A stretch of 62,538 nucleotides of DNA from an uncultured Coriobacteriaceae bacterium. GTDB taxonomy: Bacteria > Actinomycetota > Coriobacteriia > Coriobacteriales > Atopobiaceae. Below are positions 16,094 through 27,663 of the stretch, piece by piece. How positions within the stretch are numbered: position 1 is the first letter of the stretch; each line of letters begins with the position of its first letter. Below the pieces are notes generated by a model. The model searched no databases. It saw only the letters and a list, made by a program, of their open reading frames with translations, and was not told where the DNA came from. The translations under genes and the position numbers were made by a program. The stretch covers positions 1-62,538 of the forward strand of contig CADALE010000022.1 of the NCBI GenBank assembly GCA_902788705.1, given 5' to 3'.

Positions 16094-17050
16094 CTACTCC
16101 CCTCGGGGATGCGCCTGTCGCGCGGCCTCCTTCAGGCGGTCCACAGAGAGGTGCGTGTAGATCTGCGTGGTGGAGAGACTGGCGTGCCCCAACAGTTCCT
16201 GAACGGTGCGCAGGTCGGCCCCTCCCCCCAGAAGCTCGGTGGCATAGGTGTGGCGCATGGCGTGGGGCGTGATTGACGGGTCAAGGCCTGCCAATGCCAC
16301 GTGGCGCTCGAACACGGTCCTCAGCGCGGCTGCGCTCATGCGGTTGCCACGCGTGGAGAGGAAGAGCGCCGACCTTGCGTCCTCGTCCCTTGCCTTGGCC
16401 ACAAGCTCGGGCCTTCCCCTCATGAGGTAGCTCCGCACCCACGCAAGGCACGTGTCGTAGAGCGGCACGATGCGCTCCTTCGAACCCTTGCCAAAAAGGC
16501 GCGCCTGCGCCTGGGCAAGGTCGACGTCATGGAGGTCAAGGCCCGATATCTCGGAGATGCGTGCGCCCGAGGCATACAGCAGCTCCAGGAAGGCGCGGTC
16601 ACGAAGGCCCACGGCGCTCCCGTCGTCGCAGGTGCCCAGCAAGTCGCGCACATCGTCGTCGCTCATGGTGTTGGGAAGCGTCTTGGCAAGCTTGGGGCTT
16701 GCCAGCGCCGCGGCGGCATCCGACGTGGTGAGGCCCTCCCTCACCAGCCACCGGTACAGCCCCCTCAGGGCAGACAGGTGGCGGTTGATGGTCTTGGTAC
16801 TGTAGCGGGCGCGTGAGAGGTACGAGAGGTACCCCCGCAGCTCGCGATGGCTTACCTGCAGGGCCTCCACGCCCTGGCGCTCGGCCCAGTCGCAGTAGGC
16901 GTCAAGGTCGGTGCGATAGCCGCGCTCCGTGTTGGTGGAGAGGTTGCGCACGCCCGAAAGGTAGGCGATATAGCGGTCGACGAAGCCTCGGAAGCGCTCC
17001 TGCTCCTCGGTGCGGTGGGATGCACCCTTGTCAAGAGGCTGGTCGCTCAC
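16094..17050 (-). CDS. xerC: Tyrosine recombinase XerC
   Basis: Site-specific recombinase that with its partner resolves chromosome dimers at dif. The 318-residue protein has the N-terminal SAM-like domain (about 20-105) and catalytic residues Arg164, Lys188, His263, Arg266, His289 and Tyr298 in the expected contexts (ASGARISEI, TPHAMRHTYATELL, LGHASLSTTQIYTH). The start is a GTG that overlaps the trmFO stop by four bases. The trmFO-xerC pairing is standard in Gram-positives and supports the Xer assignment rather than a phage integrase. Confidence 0.93.
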   Translation of the reverse strand: MSDQPLDKGASHRTEEQERFRGFVDRYIAYLSGVRNLSTNTERGYRTDLDAYCDWAERQGVEALQVSHRELRGYLSYLSRARYSTKTINRHLSALRGLYRWLVREGLTTSDAAAALASPKLAKTLPNTMSDDDVRDLLGTCDDGSAVGLRDRAFLELLYASGARISEISGLDLHDVDLAQAQARLFGKGSKERIVPLYDTCLAWVRSYLMRGRPELVAKARDEDARSALFLSTRGNRMSAAALRTVFERHVALAGLDPSITPHAMRHTYATELLGGGADLRTVQELLGHASLSTTQIYTHLSVDRLKEAARQAHPRGE

Positions 17051-18405
17051 GATTCGCCGCCCTCGCCCACCAGCACCGACAGGTCTGCGTCCGGAAGGAG
17101 GTCGCGTCGCGTGGAGAGATAGGCCGCAAGGTCGCGCCGCGCACGCTGGGCATATGCCCGGTAGCGCTCGCGCTTCTTGAGGCGCGCGTCATCCAGCAGA
17201 GGAACGATGCCGAAGTTGACGTGCATGGGCTGGTAGGGATTGGTCTCAGGGTTTGTGGCATAGGCCACGAGCGAGCCCAGAGCACCCGTTGCGGGCAAGG
17301 ACACGCGCTCAAGGCCCTTGAGGTCGGCATAGGTGTTGAGCGCCGCCAGAAGGCCCGAGGCGATAGCCTCGGTATAGCCCTCGGTGCCGGTGATCTGCCC
17401 GGCAAGGCGGCACGTGGTGCCTGGGATGGCGAAGGTCTCGTCAAGCACGCGCGGCGAGTCCACGAAGGTGTTGCGGTGCATCACGCCATAGCGGCTGAAG
17501 GTGGCCTCACCAAGCCCGGGGATCATGCGGAACACGCGCGCCTGCTCCCCCCAGGTGAGGTTGGTCTGGAACCCCACCAGGTTGTAGGCGGTGCGATCCG
17601 CGTTCTCGGCCCGCAGCTGCACGGCCGCCCATGGGCGGCGACCCGTACGCGGGTCGGTGAGGCCCACCGGCTTCATAGCGCCAAAGCGCAGGGCATCCCT
17701 CCCCTTGCGCGCCACTTCTTCCACCGGCTGGCAGGCCTGGAACAGCTCGCGCTGGTCGAAGTCGTGGCTAATCACACGCGACGCCCCCACCAGCGCATCG
17801 TAGAACGCTTCGTACTCGTCTTTGCTCATGGGGCAGTTGAGATAGTCGCCAGCCCCTTCCTCGCCGTAGCGGGATTGCTCGAACACCACCGAGCGGTCGA
17901 TGGTGGCGGCCTCCACGATAGGTGCCGCCGCGTCAAAGAACGAGAGTGCCTCGGCGCCCAGACGCTCGGAGAGCGTCTGGAAGAGGGCGTCGGAGCACAG
18001 CGGGCCTGCGGCGATGACGCAACGGCCCTCGGGAAGGGCCGTCACCTCGCGCCGCTCCGCCGTGATCAGCGGGTTTGACTCCACTGCCTCGGTGACAAGC
18101 CTTGAGAACACGTCACGGTCCACCGCCAGCGCGCCTCCTGCGGGCACCTGGGCCTGTCGTGCCATCTCCAGAAGTGCGCTTCCCATGGCCGTGAGCTCAA
18201 GCTTGAGGAGACCGGCGGCACTGTCCTCGCGTGTAGACTTCAGCGAGTTTGAGCACACGAGCTCGGCAAATCGGTCGGTGTGGTGTGCCGGGGAGGTGCT
18301 GGCCGGACGCTGCTCCACGAGCGTCACCGCAACGCCCCTTCGCGCCAGCTGCAGTGCGCACTCGCTGCCCGCCAGGCCACCGCCCACCACGGTCACTCTT
18401 TCCAT
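17047..18405 (-). CDS. trmFO: Methylenetetrahydrofolate-tRNA-(uracil-5)-methyltransferase TrmFO
   Basis: TrmFO makes m5U54 in the tRNA T loop, using methylene-THF and FAD rather than SAM. The 452-residue protein has the FAD fingerprint VTVVGGGLAGSECALQLA at the start, EFVCSNSLKS-like ELVCSNSLKST, and NYLNCPM-type DYLNCPMSKDEYEAFYDAL. The C-terminal part carries AGQITGTEGYTEAIASGLLA. The ATG at 18405 has GGGAGGAG upstream. In many Firmicutes topA precedes trmFO; here dprA does, 80 bases upstream. Confidence 0.95.
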   Translation of the reverse strand: MERVTVVGGGLAGSECALQLARRGVAVTLVEQRPASTSPAHHTDRFAELVCSNSLKSTREDSAAGLLKLELTAMGSALLEMARQAQVPAGGALAVDRDVFSRLVTEAVESNPLITAERREVTALPEGRCVIAAGPLCSDALFQTLSERLGAEALSFFDAAAPIVEAATIDRSVVFEQSRYGEEGAGDYLNCPMSKDEYEAFYDALVGASRVISHDFDQRELFQACQPVEEVARKGRDALRFGAMKPVGLTDPRTGRRPWAAVQLRAENADRTAYNLVGFQTNLTWGEQARVFRMIPGLGEATFSRYGVMHRNTFVDSPRVLDETFAIPGTTCRLAGQITGTEGYTEAIASGLLAALNTYADLKGLERVSLPATGALGSLVAYATNPETNPYQPMHVNFGIVPLLDDARLKKRERYRAYAQRARRDLAAYLSTRRDLLPDADLSVLVGEGGES

Positions 18406-18485
18406 GTTCCGTCTCCTCCCCTGCGCCTGCAGCCCGCTGCAATGCCGGCATCGCCTCGCTGCCGTGCCTGTCACGTAGTCTTGAT

Positions 18486-19382
18486 TCAGCCCTCTATTGT
18501 ATCGTGCATCAGGTACGTCTCCCGTGTCGGCGCATAACGTCCGTCAGGGAGGCGCTCCACCACGCCACGCAGCTCGTAGTCGGCCAGTGTGTACAGTATG
18601 TCCAGCGGATCCTCGCCAAGACGGTTGGCAAGGTCGTCGGGTCGCATGGGAGATGAGACGAGCGCCGCAAGCAAGCCATTGTGCCTGCGCGGTTGTCCTT
18701 GGCTCATCAGCCTCACCACGCCGAAGTCAAGCGATATGCGCACCTCGAGGTCCTCCTCCGAACAGATGACGGCCGCCCCGTTTGAGATGAGGCGGTTGGC
18801 CCCCACCGACTCGGGCGAGAAAATGGAGCCTGGGACCGCATAGATAGTGCGGCCCAGCTCGGCAGCGCAGTCAGCGGTGCTGGTGGTACCCGAGCGCTCC
18901 CCCGCCTCCGCCACCATGAGGCACTGGGAAAGTGCCGCTATGATGCGGTTCCGCTTGGGAAAGGTGTACCTGGTGGGGGTCATGCCCCAGCGCTCGATGG
19001 AGACGACGCAGCTGCCGCCAAAGGCCGCCTTCTCGAACACGTCCAGCGACTCGCGCGGGTACACGACGTCAGCCCCGCTTCCCGGGACAACCACCACGCG
19101 CCCGCCTGCCTTCTGCGCGGCACGCAGCGCCGCCGAGTCACATCCCAGCGCACCTCCCGAAACCACCACGATCCCGCACTCCGCGGCCACGCGTCCGGCC
19201 ATCTCGGCCACGGCGATACCGTAGGGGGTAGCCAGGCGCGCCCCGATCACCGCGATGCAAGGCCCCTCCATCGCCGTCGGGTCCCCATAGCCCCGCAGCA
19301 CCTCAGGTGGGTCCTCCAGGTCCTCGAGCTGGGTCGGGTACCCTCGCTCACCGCGCCGAATCTCAAACCGCGTCTTGTCCAT
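18486..19382 (-). CDS. dprA: DNA-processing protein DprA
   Basis: DprA loads RecA on incoming single-stranded DNA during transformation. The 298-residue protein has a short N-terminal part, then a Rossmann-like domain with IGARLATPYG, SGGALGCDSAAL, VVVPGSGADVVYP and the late GSIFSPESVGANRLI. A winged-helix domain follows (about 235-290). It is somewhat shorter than members with an N-terminal SAM domain. It follows comM by two bases, so the two likely share a transcript. Competence is possible, but no DNA uptake genes lie in the window. Confidence 0.93.
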   Translation of the reverse strand: MDKTRFEIRRGERGYPTQLEDLEDPPEVLRGYGDPTAMEGPCIAVIGARLATPYGIAVAEMAGRVAAECGIVVVSGGALGCDSAALRAAQKAGGRVVVVPGSGADVVYPRESLDVFEKAAFGGSCVVSIERWGMTPTRYTFPKRNRIIAALSQCLMVAEAGERSGTTSTADCAAELGRTIYAVPGSIFSPESVGANRLISNGAAVICSEEDLEVRISLDFGVVRLMSQGQPRRHNGLLAALVSSPMRPDDLANRLGEDPLDILYTLADYELRGVVERLPDGRYAPTRETYLMHDTIEG

Positions 19383-19384
19383 GG

Positions 19385-20878
19385 CTACTCCGTCCTGGGC
19401 CGATACGACCCCGCCTCGATGACTTCCTCCACGCCCACCGACTCATGGCGTGCGATGTCGGCGATGGTGCGCGCCACGCTTGCGACGCGCGCGATGCCTC
19501 GGCCACCAAGCTTCTTGCGCTCGGCCAGGCCCTCGAGCACGCTTCGGGCCCTCTCGTCCATCGTCATGCCCTTGAGCCTGTTGCCCTCCTTTCCCTCTCG
19601 CGACATGCGCCACGAACGGAACTCACGGGCCTCGAGCACCTGCTCGGCCATCTCGCCCGACGTCATCCCCTCGCTTCCGCGGATCACCTTGCGCGTGTTG
19701 GGACGTGCCACGTCGATGAACACGTCGATGCGGTCCATGAGGGGACCGCCGATCCTGCCTTGGTAGGCCTGGATCTTCGCAGGGGTGCAGGTGCACGTGT
19801 GGCCCGGGTCGCCAAGGTGGCCGCAGGGGCAGGGGTTTGACGCCGCCACGAACATGAAGTCGCTGGGAAAGGTGTATGAGCCCTCAGCACGCACGAGCGT
19901 GACCACGTGCTCCTCCATGGGCTGGCGCAGTGCCTGCAGCACATGGCTGTTGAACTCTGGCAGCTCGTCAAGGAAGAGCACGCCCCTGTGGGCCAGCGAC
20001 ACCTCTCCTGGGGTCACCGGCTTGCCCCCACCGATGAGTCCCGCTGCGGACACCGAATGGTGCGGCGACCTGAAGGGCCTGCCTCCGGCGTCCACGTCCG
20101 CCAGCGACTGCCCAGCCACCGAGTGCAGCAGCATCGACTCGATGCGCTCCTCGGGAGAGAGCGGCGAGAGGATCGTGGGCATGCGGCGCGCAAGCATCGT
20201 CTTGCCTGCACCGGGCGGGCCCATCATCAGCACGCCATGCTCGCCTGCCGCCGCCACGACCAGCGCGCGCTTGGCAACCTCCTGGTCTACGACGTCAACG
20301 AAGTCGAGGTCCGGCGCGATGTGCACCTTGGTGATGTCCAACGTGGGCAGGCTATCGCGCCCCATCACGTTGCGAACCCCGCCCGCCAGCTCCGAGAGCA
20401 GCGAGATGCTCCGCTCCCGCTCGGACGCCACCCAGCCATAGGGCTCCTCCTCGGGCCCTATGAGCGTGAGCCCCTCGCGCGCGGCAAGCATGGCGTAGGC
20501 CACCGACCCTCGCACGGGATACACCTGCCCGTTCAGGCCCAGCTCCCCCACAAAGAGGCACTCGTCCAGGCCTTCGGTGGGAATCTGACCGGTCGTGGCC
20601 AGTATTGCCACCGCGATGGGCAGGTCGAGGCCCGTGCCGGTCTTCCTCAGCTCGCCAGGCGCGAGGTTGATGACGATGTGCGCCTGAGGCATCTCGAAGC
20701 CCATCGCCTTGATGGCGCAGCGAACCCTTGACCTGCCCTCCGCCACGTTTGGGTCGGCCATGCCCACGAGCGTGATGCCTGGAAGCGAGTTTGACATGCT
20801 TATCTGAACCGTGACGGGAACCGCCTCGACGCCCCTGATCACGGCGCCTCGAACCGCAACGCCCAGCATCTCAGTCAT
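19385..20878 (-). CDS. comM: YifB/ComM-family Mg chelatase-like AAA ATPase
   Basis: ComM is a hexameric helicase that promotes branch migration during natural transformation. The 497-residue protein has an N-terminal Lon-like fold (about 1-170), then an AAA core with Walker A MGPPGAGKTMLARR, Walker B-like VLFLDELPEF, and a cysteine cluster (NPCPCGHLGDPGHTCTC) that suggests metal binding. The C-terminal Mg-chelatase-like region ends with RGIARVASVARTIAD. The ATG at 20878 overlaps the yraN stop. With dprA it forms a DNA-processing pair. Confidence 0.92.
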   Translation of the reverse strand: MTEMLGVAVRGAVIRGVEAVPVTVQISMSNSLPGITLVGMADPNVAEGRSRVRCAIKAMGFEMPQAHIVINLAPGELRKTGTGLDLPIAVAILATTGQIPTEGLDECLFVGELGLNGQVYPVRGSVAYAMLAAREGLTLIGPEEEPYGWVASERERSISLLSELAGGVRNVMGRDSLPTLDITKVHIAPDLDFVDVVDQEVAKRALVVAAAGEHGVLMMGPPGAGKTMLARRMPTILSPLSPEERIESMLLHSVAGQSLADVDAGGRPFRSPHHSVSAAGLIGGGKPVTPGEVSLAHRGVLFLDELPEFNSHVLQALRQPMEEHVVTLVRAEGSYTFPSDFMFVAASNPCPCGHLGDPGHTCTCTPAKIQAYQGRIGGPLMDRIDVFIDVARPNTRKVIRGSEGMTSGEMAEQVLEAREFRSWRMSREGKEGNRLKGMTMDERARSVLEGLAERKKLGGRGIARVASVARTIADIARHESVGVEEVIEAGSYRPRTE

Positions 20879-21356
20879 CCCAGTTGTAGGCGTTCACGCT
20901 GTGAAGCAGGTAGGCGTGCTTGTCGGGCAGGAGCCGTACCGACACCGCGTCCATGCGGGCCGACCTCACCGCAGGATACTCGGTGATGTAGGCGGACGAG
21001 ATGCGGCGGTAGCGCTCTATCTTTGCCTCGGTGATGGCCGAGCTGGGATCGACGTCACGGCCTTCCGGCGTGTCCACGCGCGTCTTCACCTCAACCAGCA
21101 CCGCAATGTCATCGTCCAGCATGACGAGGTCGGCCTCGCCATACTTGCAACGCCAGTTGCGGTCAATCAGCTCGTAGCCCATGGCCATCAGGTACTCCGC
21201 GGCGTAGTGCTCCCCCTCCAAGCCCACCTCGCGGTTGGTGTACGCACTAAGCGGCTTGTCGGGAAACAGGCTCTCAGGCCACGTGACGTACTCCTCCTCC
21301 ATCTCGTGCGTGCGTGATGCGGCGCCAAACGGCGCTGCTGACCCGGGGTTCCTCAT
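20871..21356 (-). CDS. yraN: YraN-family endonuclease-like protein (UPF0102)
   Basis: This protein has the Holliday-junction-resolvase-like nuclease fold, with GLEGEHYAAEYLMAMGY, then GEADLVMLDDDIAVLVEVKTR carrying the E..D...E.K nuclease pattern. At 161 residues it is longer than the usual 120, from an N-terminal extension of about 40 residues. The ATG at 21356 is well supported by GGAGG. The biological role of the family is not settled. It is the first gene of the likely yraN-comM-dprA-trmFO-xerC transcript. Confidence 0.88.
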   Translation of the reverse strand: MRNPGSAAPFGAASRTHEMEEEYVTWPESLFPDKPLSAYTNREVGLEGEHYAAEYLMAMGYELIDRNWRCKYGEADLVMLDDDIAVLVEVKTRVDTPEGRDVDPSSAITEAKIERYRRISSAYITEYPAVRSARMDAVSVRLLPDKHAYLLHSVNAYNWDD

Positions 21357-21475
21357 CGCTTCCTCCTTCGTCCTCCTGTGGGACTTGGAAGTGTGGCAGG
21401 GGCACCTTGCACGGATGTCGCAGATGGCTGACGCCTCTCTGGCACGAAGGCCCGAGATCTGGCAAGCTACGACGC

Positions 21476-21504
21476 AAAAGCCCTCGTCAGCTTGTGACGA
21501 GGGC
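21476..21504 (-). terminator. Terminator of rnhB
   Basis: A 10-base perfect stem GCCCTCGTCA/TGACGAGGGC with a 5-base loop is followed by TTTTG on the minus strand, 34 bases past the rnhB stop. Confidence 0.85.
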
Positions 21505-21537
21505 GCACGGTTTCAAGTTTGCGGCCAGTTAATCACG

Positions 21538-22332
21538 TTAGAAGAGGCGAGGCGTCTCCAAGAAGTTGCCACAAAACGACACGCGATGGATGGGGCTGAG
21601 GCCATGCTCGCGTATGGCCGCGATGTGCTCAGGCGACCCGTACCCCTTGCATTGGGCAAGGTGGTACTGCGGGTAGTCGGCGTCATAGGCCACCATCATC
21701 TCGTCTCGCGTGACCTTGGCCACCACCGACGCCGCCGAGATGCAGGCAATGCGCGCATCGCCCTTTACCACGCACCGCTCGCGTGGGTGCACGTGCACGG
21801 GGTTGCCGTCAATGAGCACCACGTCAGGCTCTACCCCGCAGTCCTGCAGCGCCTGTGCCATGGCCATCCTGAGCGCGGTGCCCATGCCAACGGCGTCGAT
21901 GGCGGCCGGCTCGATGTGCGCAAGGCCGATGGCTGTGGCCACCTCGGCCACGCGGGCGGCAACCGCCTCGCGCTTTGCCGGGGTGAGCTGCTTGGAGTCG
22001 TTGAGGCCCCATACCATGGGCTCGAGAGGCAGGGCAACGGCGCACACCGTGAGGGGGCCAGCGATGGCCCCACGGCCCACCTCGTCGATGCCCACGACCA
22101 TGCCCGTGCCGCCAAGCCGCTCCTGCTCGGCATAGAGCTGCCGCACGCGGTCACGCTCGGCAAGCTCGCGCCGCGCACGCTTGACGGCACTCTGCACCGC
22201 CGTGCGAACCTGCTTGCGCGGGTCCTCTGCATAGCGCTGCGCCAGCTTCTCGACGTCGTCTGCCGGTGCGTCAGCCAGAAGCGCCACGATCTCGCGCGCC
22301 GTCGCCGCGTGCCCGCCTCCCAGCTCTGCCAT
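21538..22332 (-). CDS. rnhB: Ribonuclease HII
   Basis: RNase HII nicks DNA at misincorporated ribonucleotides and removes RNA from hybrids. The 264-residue protein has the DEDD active site: GIDEVGRGAIAGP, VVLIDGN and KVTRDEMM among the conserved blocks. An N-terminal helical extension of about 75 residues (LADAPADDVEKLAQRYAEDPR) precedes the catalytic domain, as in Gram-positive enzymes. The ATG at 22332 has GAGGGG; a longer open frame overlaps the rplS terminator and is unlikely. Confidence 0.95.
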   Translation of the reverse strand: MAELGGGHAATAREIVALLADAPADDVEKLAQRYAEDPRKQVRTAVQSAVKRARRELAERDRVRQLYAEQERLGGTGMVVGIDEVGRGAIAGPLTVCAVALPLEPMVWGLNDSKQLTPAKREAVAARVAEVATAIGLAHIEPAAIDAVGMGTALRMAMAQALQDCGVEPDVVLIDGNPVHVHPRERCVVKGDARIACISAASVVAKVTRDEMMVAYDADYPQYHLAQCKGYGSPEHIAAIREHGLSPIHRVSFCGNFLETPRLF

Positions 22333-22374
22333 CAGCCATCCCCTCGTACCTGCAACGGGACATGCGTCCCGCAC

Positions 22375-22403
22375 AAAAAAGCCGCCCCGGTGCACGGGGC
22401 GGC
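22375..22403 (-). terminator. Terminator of rplS
   Basis: A perfect GC-rich stem (GCCGCCCCG/CGGGGCGGC) with a 5-base loop and TTTTTT tail follows rplS on the minus strand. Confidence 0.92.
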
Positions 22404-22423
22404 TCGACACATGCCTAAGAACC

Positions 22424-22765
22424 TTAGCGCTTCTCGCGGATGCGGGCGGCCTTGCCGACGCGGTCGCGCAGGTAGTACAGCTTGGCACGATGGACGTCGC
22501 CGTGACGCACCACGTCAAGCTTGGCGATCTTGGGGCTGTGCAGGGGGAAGGTACGCTCGACGCCCACGCCGAAGCTGACCTTGCGAACGGTGAAGGTCTC
22601 GCGTGCGCCAGCGCCGCTCATGCGGATGACGTCGCCCTCAAAGACCTGCTCGCGCTCGCGCTCGCCTTCCTTGATGCGGTAGTGCACCTTCACGTGGTCG
22701 CCCACGATGACGGTGGGGATGTCATCGCGGATCTGCTGGCGCTCGATGGCGCGGATGTAGTCCAT
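22424..22765 (-). CDS. rplS: 50S ribosomal protein L19
   Basis: L19 sits at the interface of the ribosomal subunits. The 113-residue protein has the family features [42 protein letters not shown] core and the basic [21 protein letters not shown] end. It has its own promoter and terminator, unlike species where it follows trmD; here trmD lies about 9 kb away and the two gene groups are separated by dgt, ppdK and glyQS. Confidence 0.97.
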   Translation of the reverse strand: MDYIRAIERQQIRDDIPTVIVGDHVKVHYRIKEGEREREQVFEGDVIRMSGAGARETFTVRKVSFGVGVERTFPLHSPKIAKLDVVRHGDVHRAKLYYLRDRVGKAARIREKR

Positions 22766-22834
22766 GTTGTACCTCGTTTTTCTCTAGAGGTGCCGCCCGG
22801 CTTGAACGACACATAGGTTTACACACAAGCGAAT

Positions 22835-22863
22835 AGTATAGGCAAGCAGCGGCGGCATGACAA
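22835..22863 (-). promoter_or_regulatory. Promoter of rplS
   Basis: TTGTCA (22858-22863), a 17-base spacer and TATACT (22835-22840) on the minus strand form a near-consensus promoter. The leader to the L19 start is about 60 nt. Confidence 0.85.
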
Positions 22864-22940
22864 GAACACCATAAAGTTGCCGCCTGCGGAAAGGCCCATC
22901 CGGCCACACGTGCGCATGGCAGCCTCAGGGCACCCTCATC

Positions 22941-23984
22941 CTACCGCAGCGACCAGCCCTTTGGCACGTTGAGATGCTCGTAAAGGCGGATGGCATAGCG
23001 GTCGGTCATGCTGGAGAGGTAGTCGGCCACCTGCACGTCGGGCGCGTCGTCATGCAGGCGGTACTCGCCAGGCACCTCGTCAAGGTGATTCACGAAGTGA
23101 CGGAACAGCCCCGTAAGCACGTGCTCGGCCTTGGGCTCCTCGCTCTTGGCATCACCCTGCAGGTAGAGGTTGTCGTACAGGAAGGTGCGCATTTCCATGA
23201 GGGCCTGCCACACGCGCTCCGACATGGCGATGTCGCCCTCCTCGGCGCTCGTGCGCACCACGTCCTGCACCATCGTCTCCAGGCGCTGCGACGCCGTGCG
23301 GCCCAGCACCTCGCAGGCGGCCGTGGGCAGGTCGGCCTCGCTCAGCAGGCCCGCGCGCTCAGCGTCGTCGATGTCATGCACCACGTAGGCGATGCGGTCG
23401 GCGCGGGCCACGATGCGGCCCTCCGGCGTCATGGCCGGTAGCGGCCCCGTGTGGCAGCACATGCCGTCCATTACCTCGAGGGTGAGGTTGAGCCCCTTGC
23501 CGTCGCGCTCCAGCAGCCGCACGATGCGCACGCTCTGCTGGTTGTGACGAAAGAGGTCCTGTCCCTCGCTGCTTGCGGGATCGATGCCCCGGTAGCGCGC
23601 ACGCGCGGCACGCAGCGCACGCTCGCCCGCATGGCCAAAGGGCGTGTGGCCAAGGTCGTGGCCAAGGGCGATGGCCTCGGTGAGGTCGACGTTAAGCCCC
23701 AGCGGCCGCGCGATGGCACAGGCTACCTGCGACACCTCCAGCGTGTGGGTAAGGCGCGTGCGGTAGTGGTCGCCCTCGGGCGCAAGGAACACCTGGGTCT
23801 TGTTGGCAAGCCGCCTGAAGCTCTTGCTGTGCAGGATGCGGTCGCGGTCCTGCTGGAAGCACGTGCGCAGCAGGTCGGGCTCCTCCGGATGCTCCCTTCC
23901 ACGCGACGCATCGGCGAAGGTTGCCTCGGGAGCAAGCAGCTCGTGCTCGCGCCTCTCCATGTCCTCGCGCATCGTGACCCACAT
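22941..23984 (-). CDS. dgt: dGTPase-like HD-domain nucleotide triphosphohydrolase
   Basis: Enzymes of this family remove triphosphate from dNTPs and so trim nucleotide pools. The 347-residue protein has QDRDRILHSKSFRRLANKTQV, RTRLTHTLEVSQ, GHDLGHTPFGHAGE (metal-binding HD) and ADRIAYVVHDIDDAE, all in the family order. I chose the ATG at 23984, with GAGGAGG five bases upstream, rather than the open frame reaching 24146. It appears to have its own promoter at 24013-24040. Substrate preference among dNTPs cannot be told from sequence. Confidence 0.93.
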   Translation of the reverse strand: MWVTMREDMERREHELLAPEATFADASRGREHPEEPDLLRTCFQQDRDRILHSKSFRRLANKTQVFLAPEGDHYRTRLTHTLEVSQVACAIARPLGLNVDLTEAIALGHDLGHTPFGHAGERALRAARARYRGIDPASSEGQDLFRHNQQSVRIVRLLERDGKGLNLTLEVMDGMCCHTGPLPAMTPEGRIVARADRIAYVVHDIDDAERAGLLSEADLPTAACEVLGRTASQRLETMVQDVVRTSAEEGDIAMSERVWQALMEMRTFLYDNLYLQGDAKSEEPKAEHVLTGLFRHFVNHLDEVPGEYRLHDDAPDVQVADYLSSMTDRYAIRLYEHLNVPKGWSLR

Positions 23985-24012
23985 GCTAGCCTCCTCTGCC
24001 GTGCCTTTGACC

Positions 24013-24040
24013 ATTGTAGGCATATCGGCGCAGTTCGTAA
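24013..24040 (-). promoter_or_regulatory. Promoter of dgt
   Basis: TTACGA (24035-24040), 16 bases, TACAAT (24013-24018) on the minus strand. The leader would be about 22 nt. Confidence 0.6.
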
Positions 24041-24112
24041 GCTTATGATGACGGGCCGTAACGATATGGGCCTGCTTCGAAGGCGCCAGCCTTGTCACAC
24101 GTGCCCCGCACG

Positions 24113-24143
24113 ACAAAGGGGAGGGACCCGAAGGTCCCTCCCC
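24113..24143 (-). terminator. Terminator after ppdK
   Basis: The minus-strand stem GGGAGGGACC pairs with GGTCCCTCCC around a TTCG tetraloop and is followed by CTTTGTC. Confidence 0.85.
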
Positions 24144-24149
24144 CATTGG

Positions 24150-26951
<2,802 letters not shown>

Positions 26952-27156
26952 ATACACACTCCTCTTCTCGTGGCGTGCGTGCCTGCACGCCTAGACTTAC
27001 GCCCTTCGGGGCATTCGACCTTGTATCATACCGCGAATGCACAGCGAATGGATACCTCTTCGAACGATTCACGCACAGACCAGACGAAAGGGACCGGGCC
27101 GGGCCACGCCTCCCGATGTCGGCTTCAGGGCGTTCTGGCACCGGTCTGGCCTTCAC

Positions 27157-27194
27157 TAAAGAGCGCAGGCCCATCACTCCCGTGACGGGCCTGC
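27157..27194 (-). terminator. Terminator after the PPDK-regulator-like gene
   Basis: GCAGGCCCGTCAC pairs with GTGATGGGCCTGC (one mismatch) on the minus strand, followed by GCTCTTT. Confidence 0.7.
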
Positions 27195-27224
27195 ACATCA
27201 AAACAGGTTTTGCGAGGTAAGGCG

Positions 27225-27620
27225 CTATGCGTTCTCTATCTTCACCGTGGTGCGGCGGCCCGTCTCGTAGACCGGCTCCTCGCCCGTGAGGGTGGAGATG
27301 ATCGTGATTGCCGGACCCAGCAGGTCGACCGAGGGGATGCCACGGGCGTCAAGCTCGCGCCTGATCTCGCGGCGGAGGTTGCGGTCGACGATGGTGTGGA
27401 ACACGGCCACCTGAGCGTTCTCGGTCATGTTGGCGTCAAGGTACTCGGTGACCATGTTGATGTCGCGCACGTTGCCCAGCTGCTTGATGATCACGATGTC
27501 ATCGACGAACTGCGAGGCGGCAGCCTCGACCACGCCGGACGCCGTCTTGCCGCGAGCGTCGGAGAGCACGAACACGATCGGTGGTTCCTCAACGAAGATG
27601 TCCTCGATGGTCGCTGTCAT
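27225..27620 (-). CDS. PPDK regulatory protein-like, N-terminal half only
   Basis: The 131-residue product matches the first half of the PdrP/DUF299 family, which phosphorylates and dephosphorylates PPDK or PEP synthase. Family-like features are IVFVLSDARGKTASGVVEAAASQF at the start and GIPSVDLLGPAITIISTLTG near the end. Full-length members have about 270 residues, and the nucleotide-binding loop (usually GVSRTSKTP) lies in the missing second half. The frame ends cleanly with TAA, and a terminator follows 30 bases on. The ATG at 27620 has GGAGG eight bases upstream. It is downstream of glyS and upstream of the damaged ppdK. It could be a degraded gene or a short, non-kinase variant. Confidence 0.75.
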   Translation of the reverse strand: MTATIEDIFVEEPPIVFVLSDARGKTASGVVEAAASQFVDDIVIIKQLGNVRDINMVTEYLDANMTENAQVAVFHTIVDRNLRREIRRELDARGIPSVDLLGPAITIISTLTGEEPVYETGRRTTVKIENA

Positions 27621-27663
27621 CTCATTGTCCTCCAAATCCAAGTTTCGCCACGGCGTGGCACAG

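Noticed and set aside
16094..17050. Phage integrase at this locus
   Set aside because: Pairing with trmFO, full Xer catalytic set and usual length fit XerC; no phage genes or tRNA lie near.
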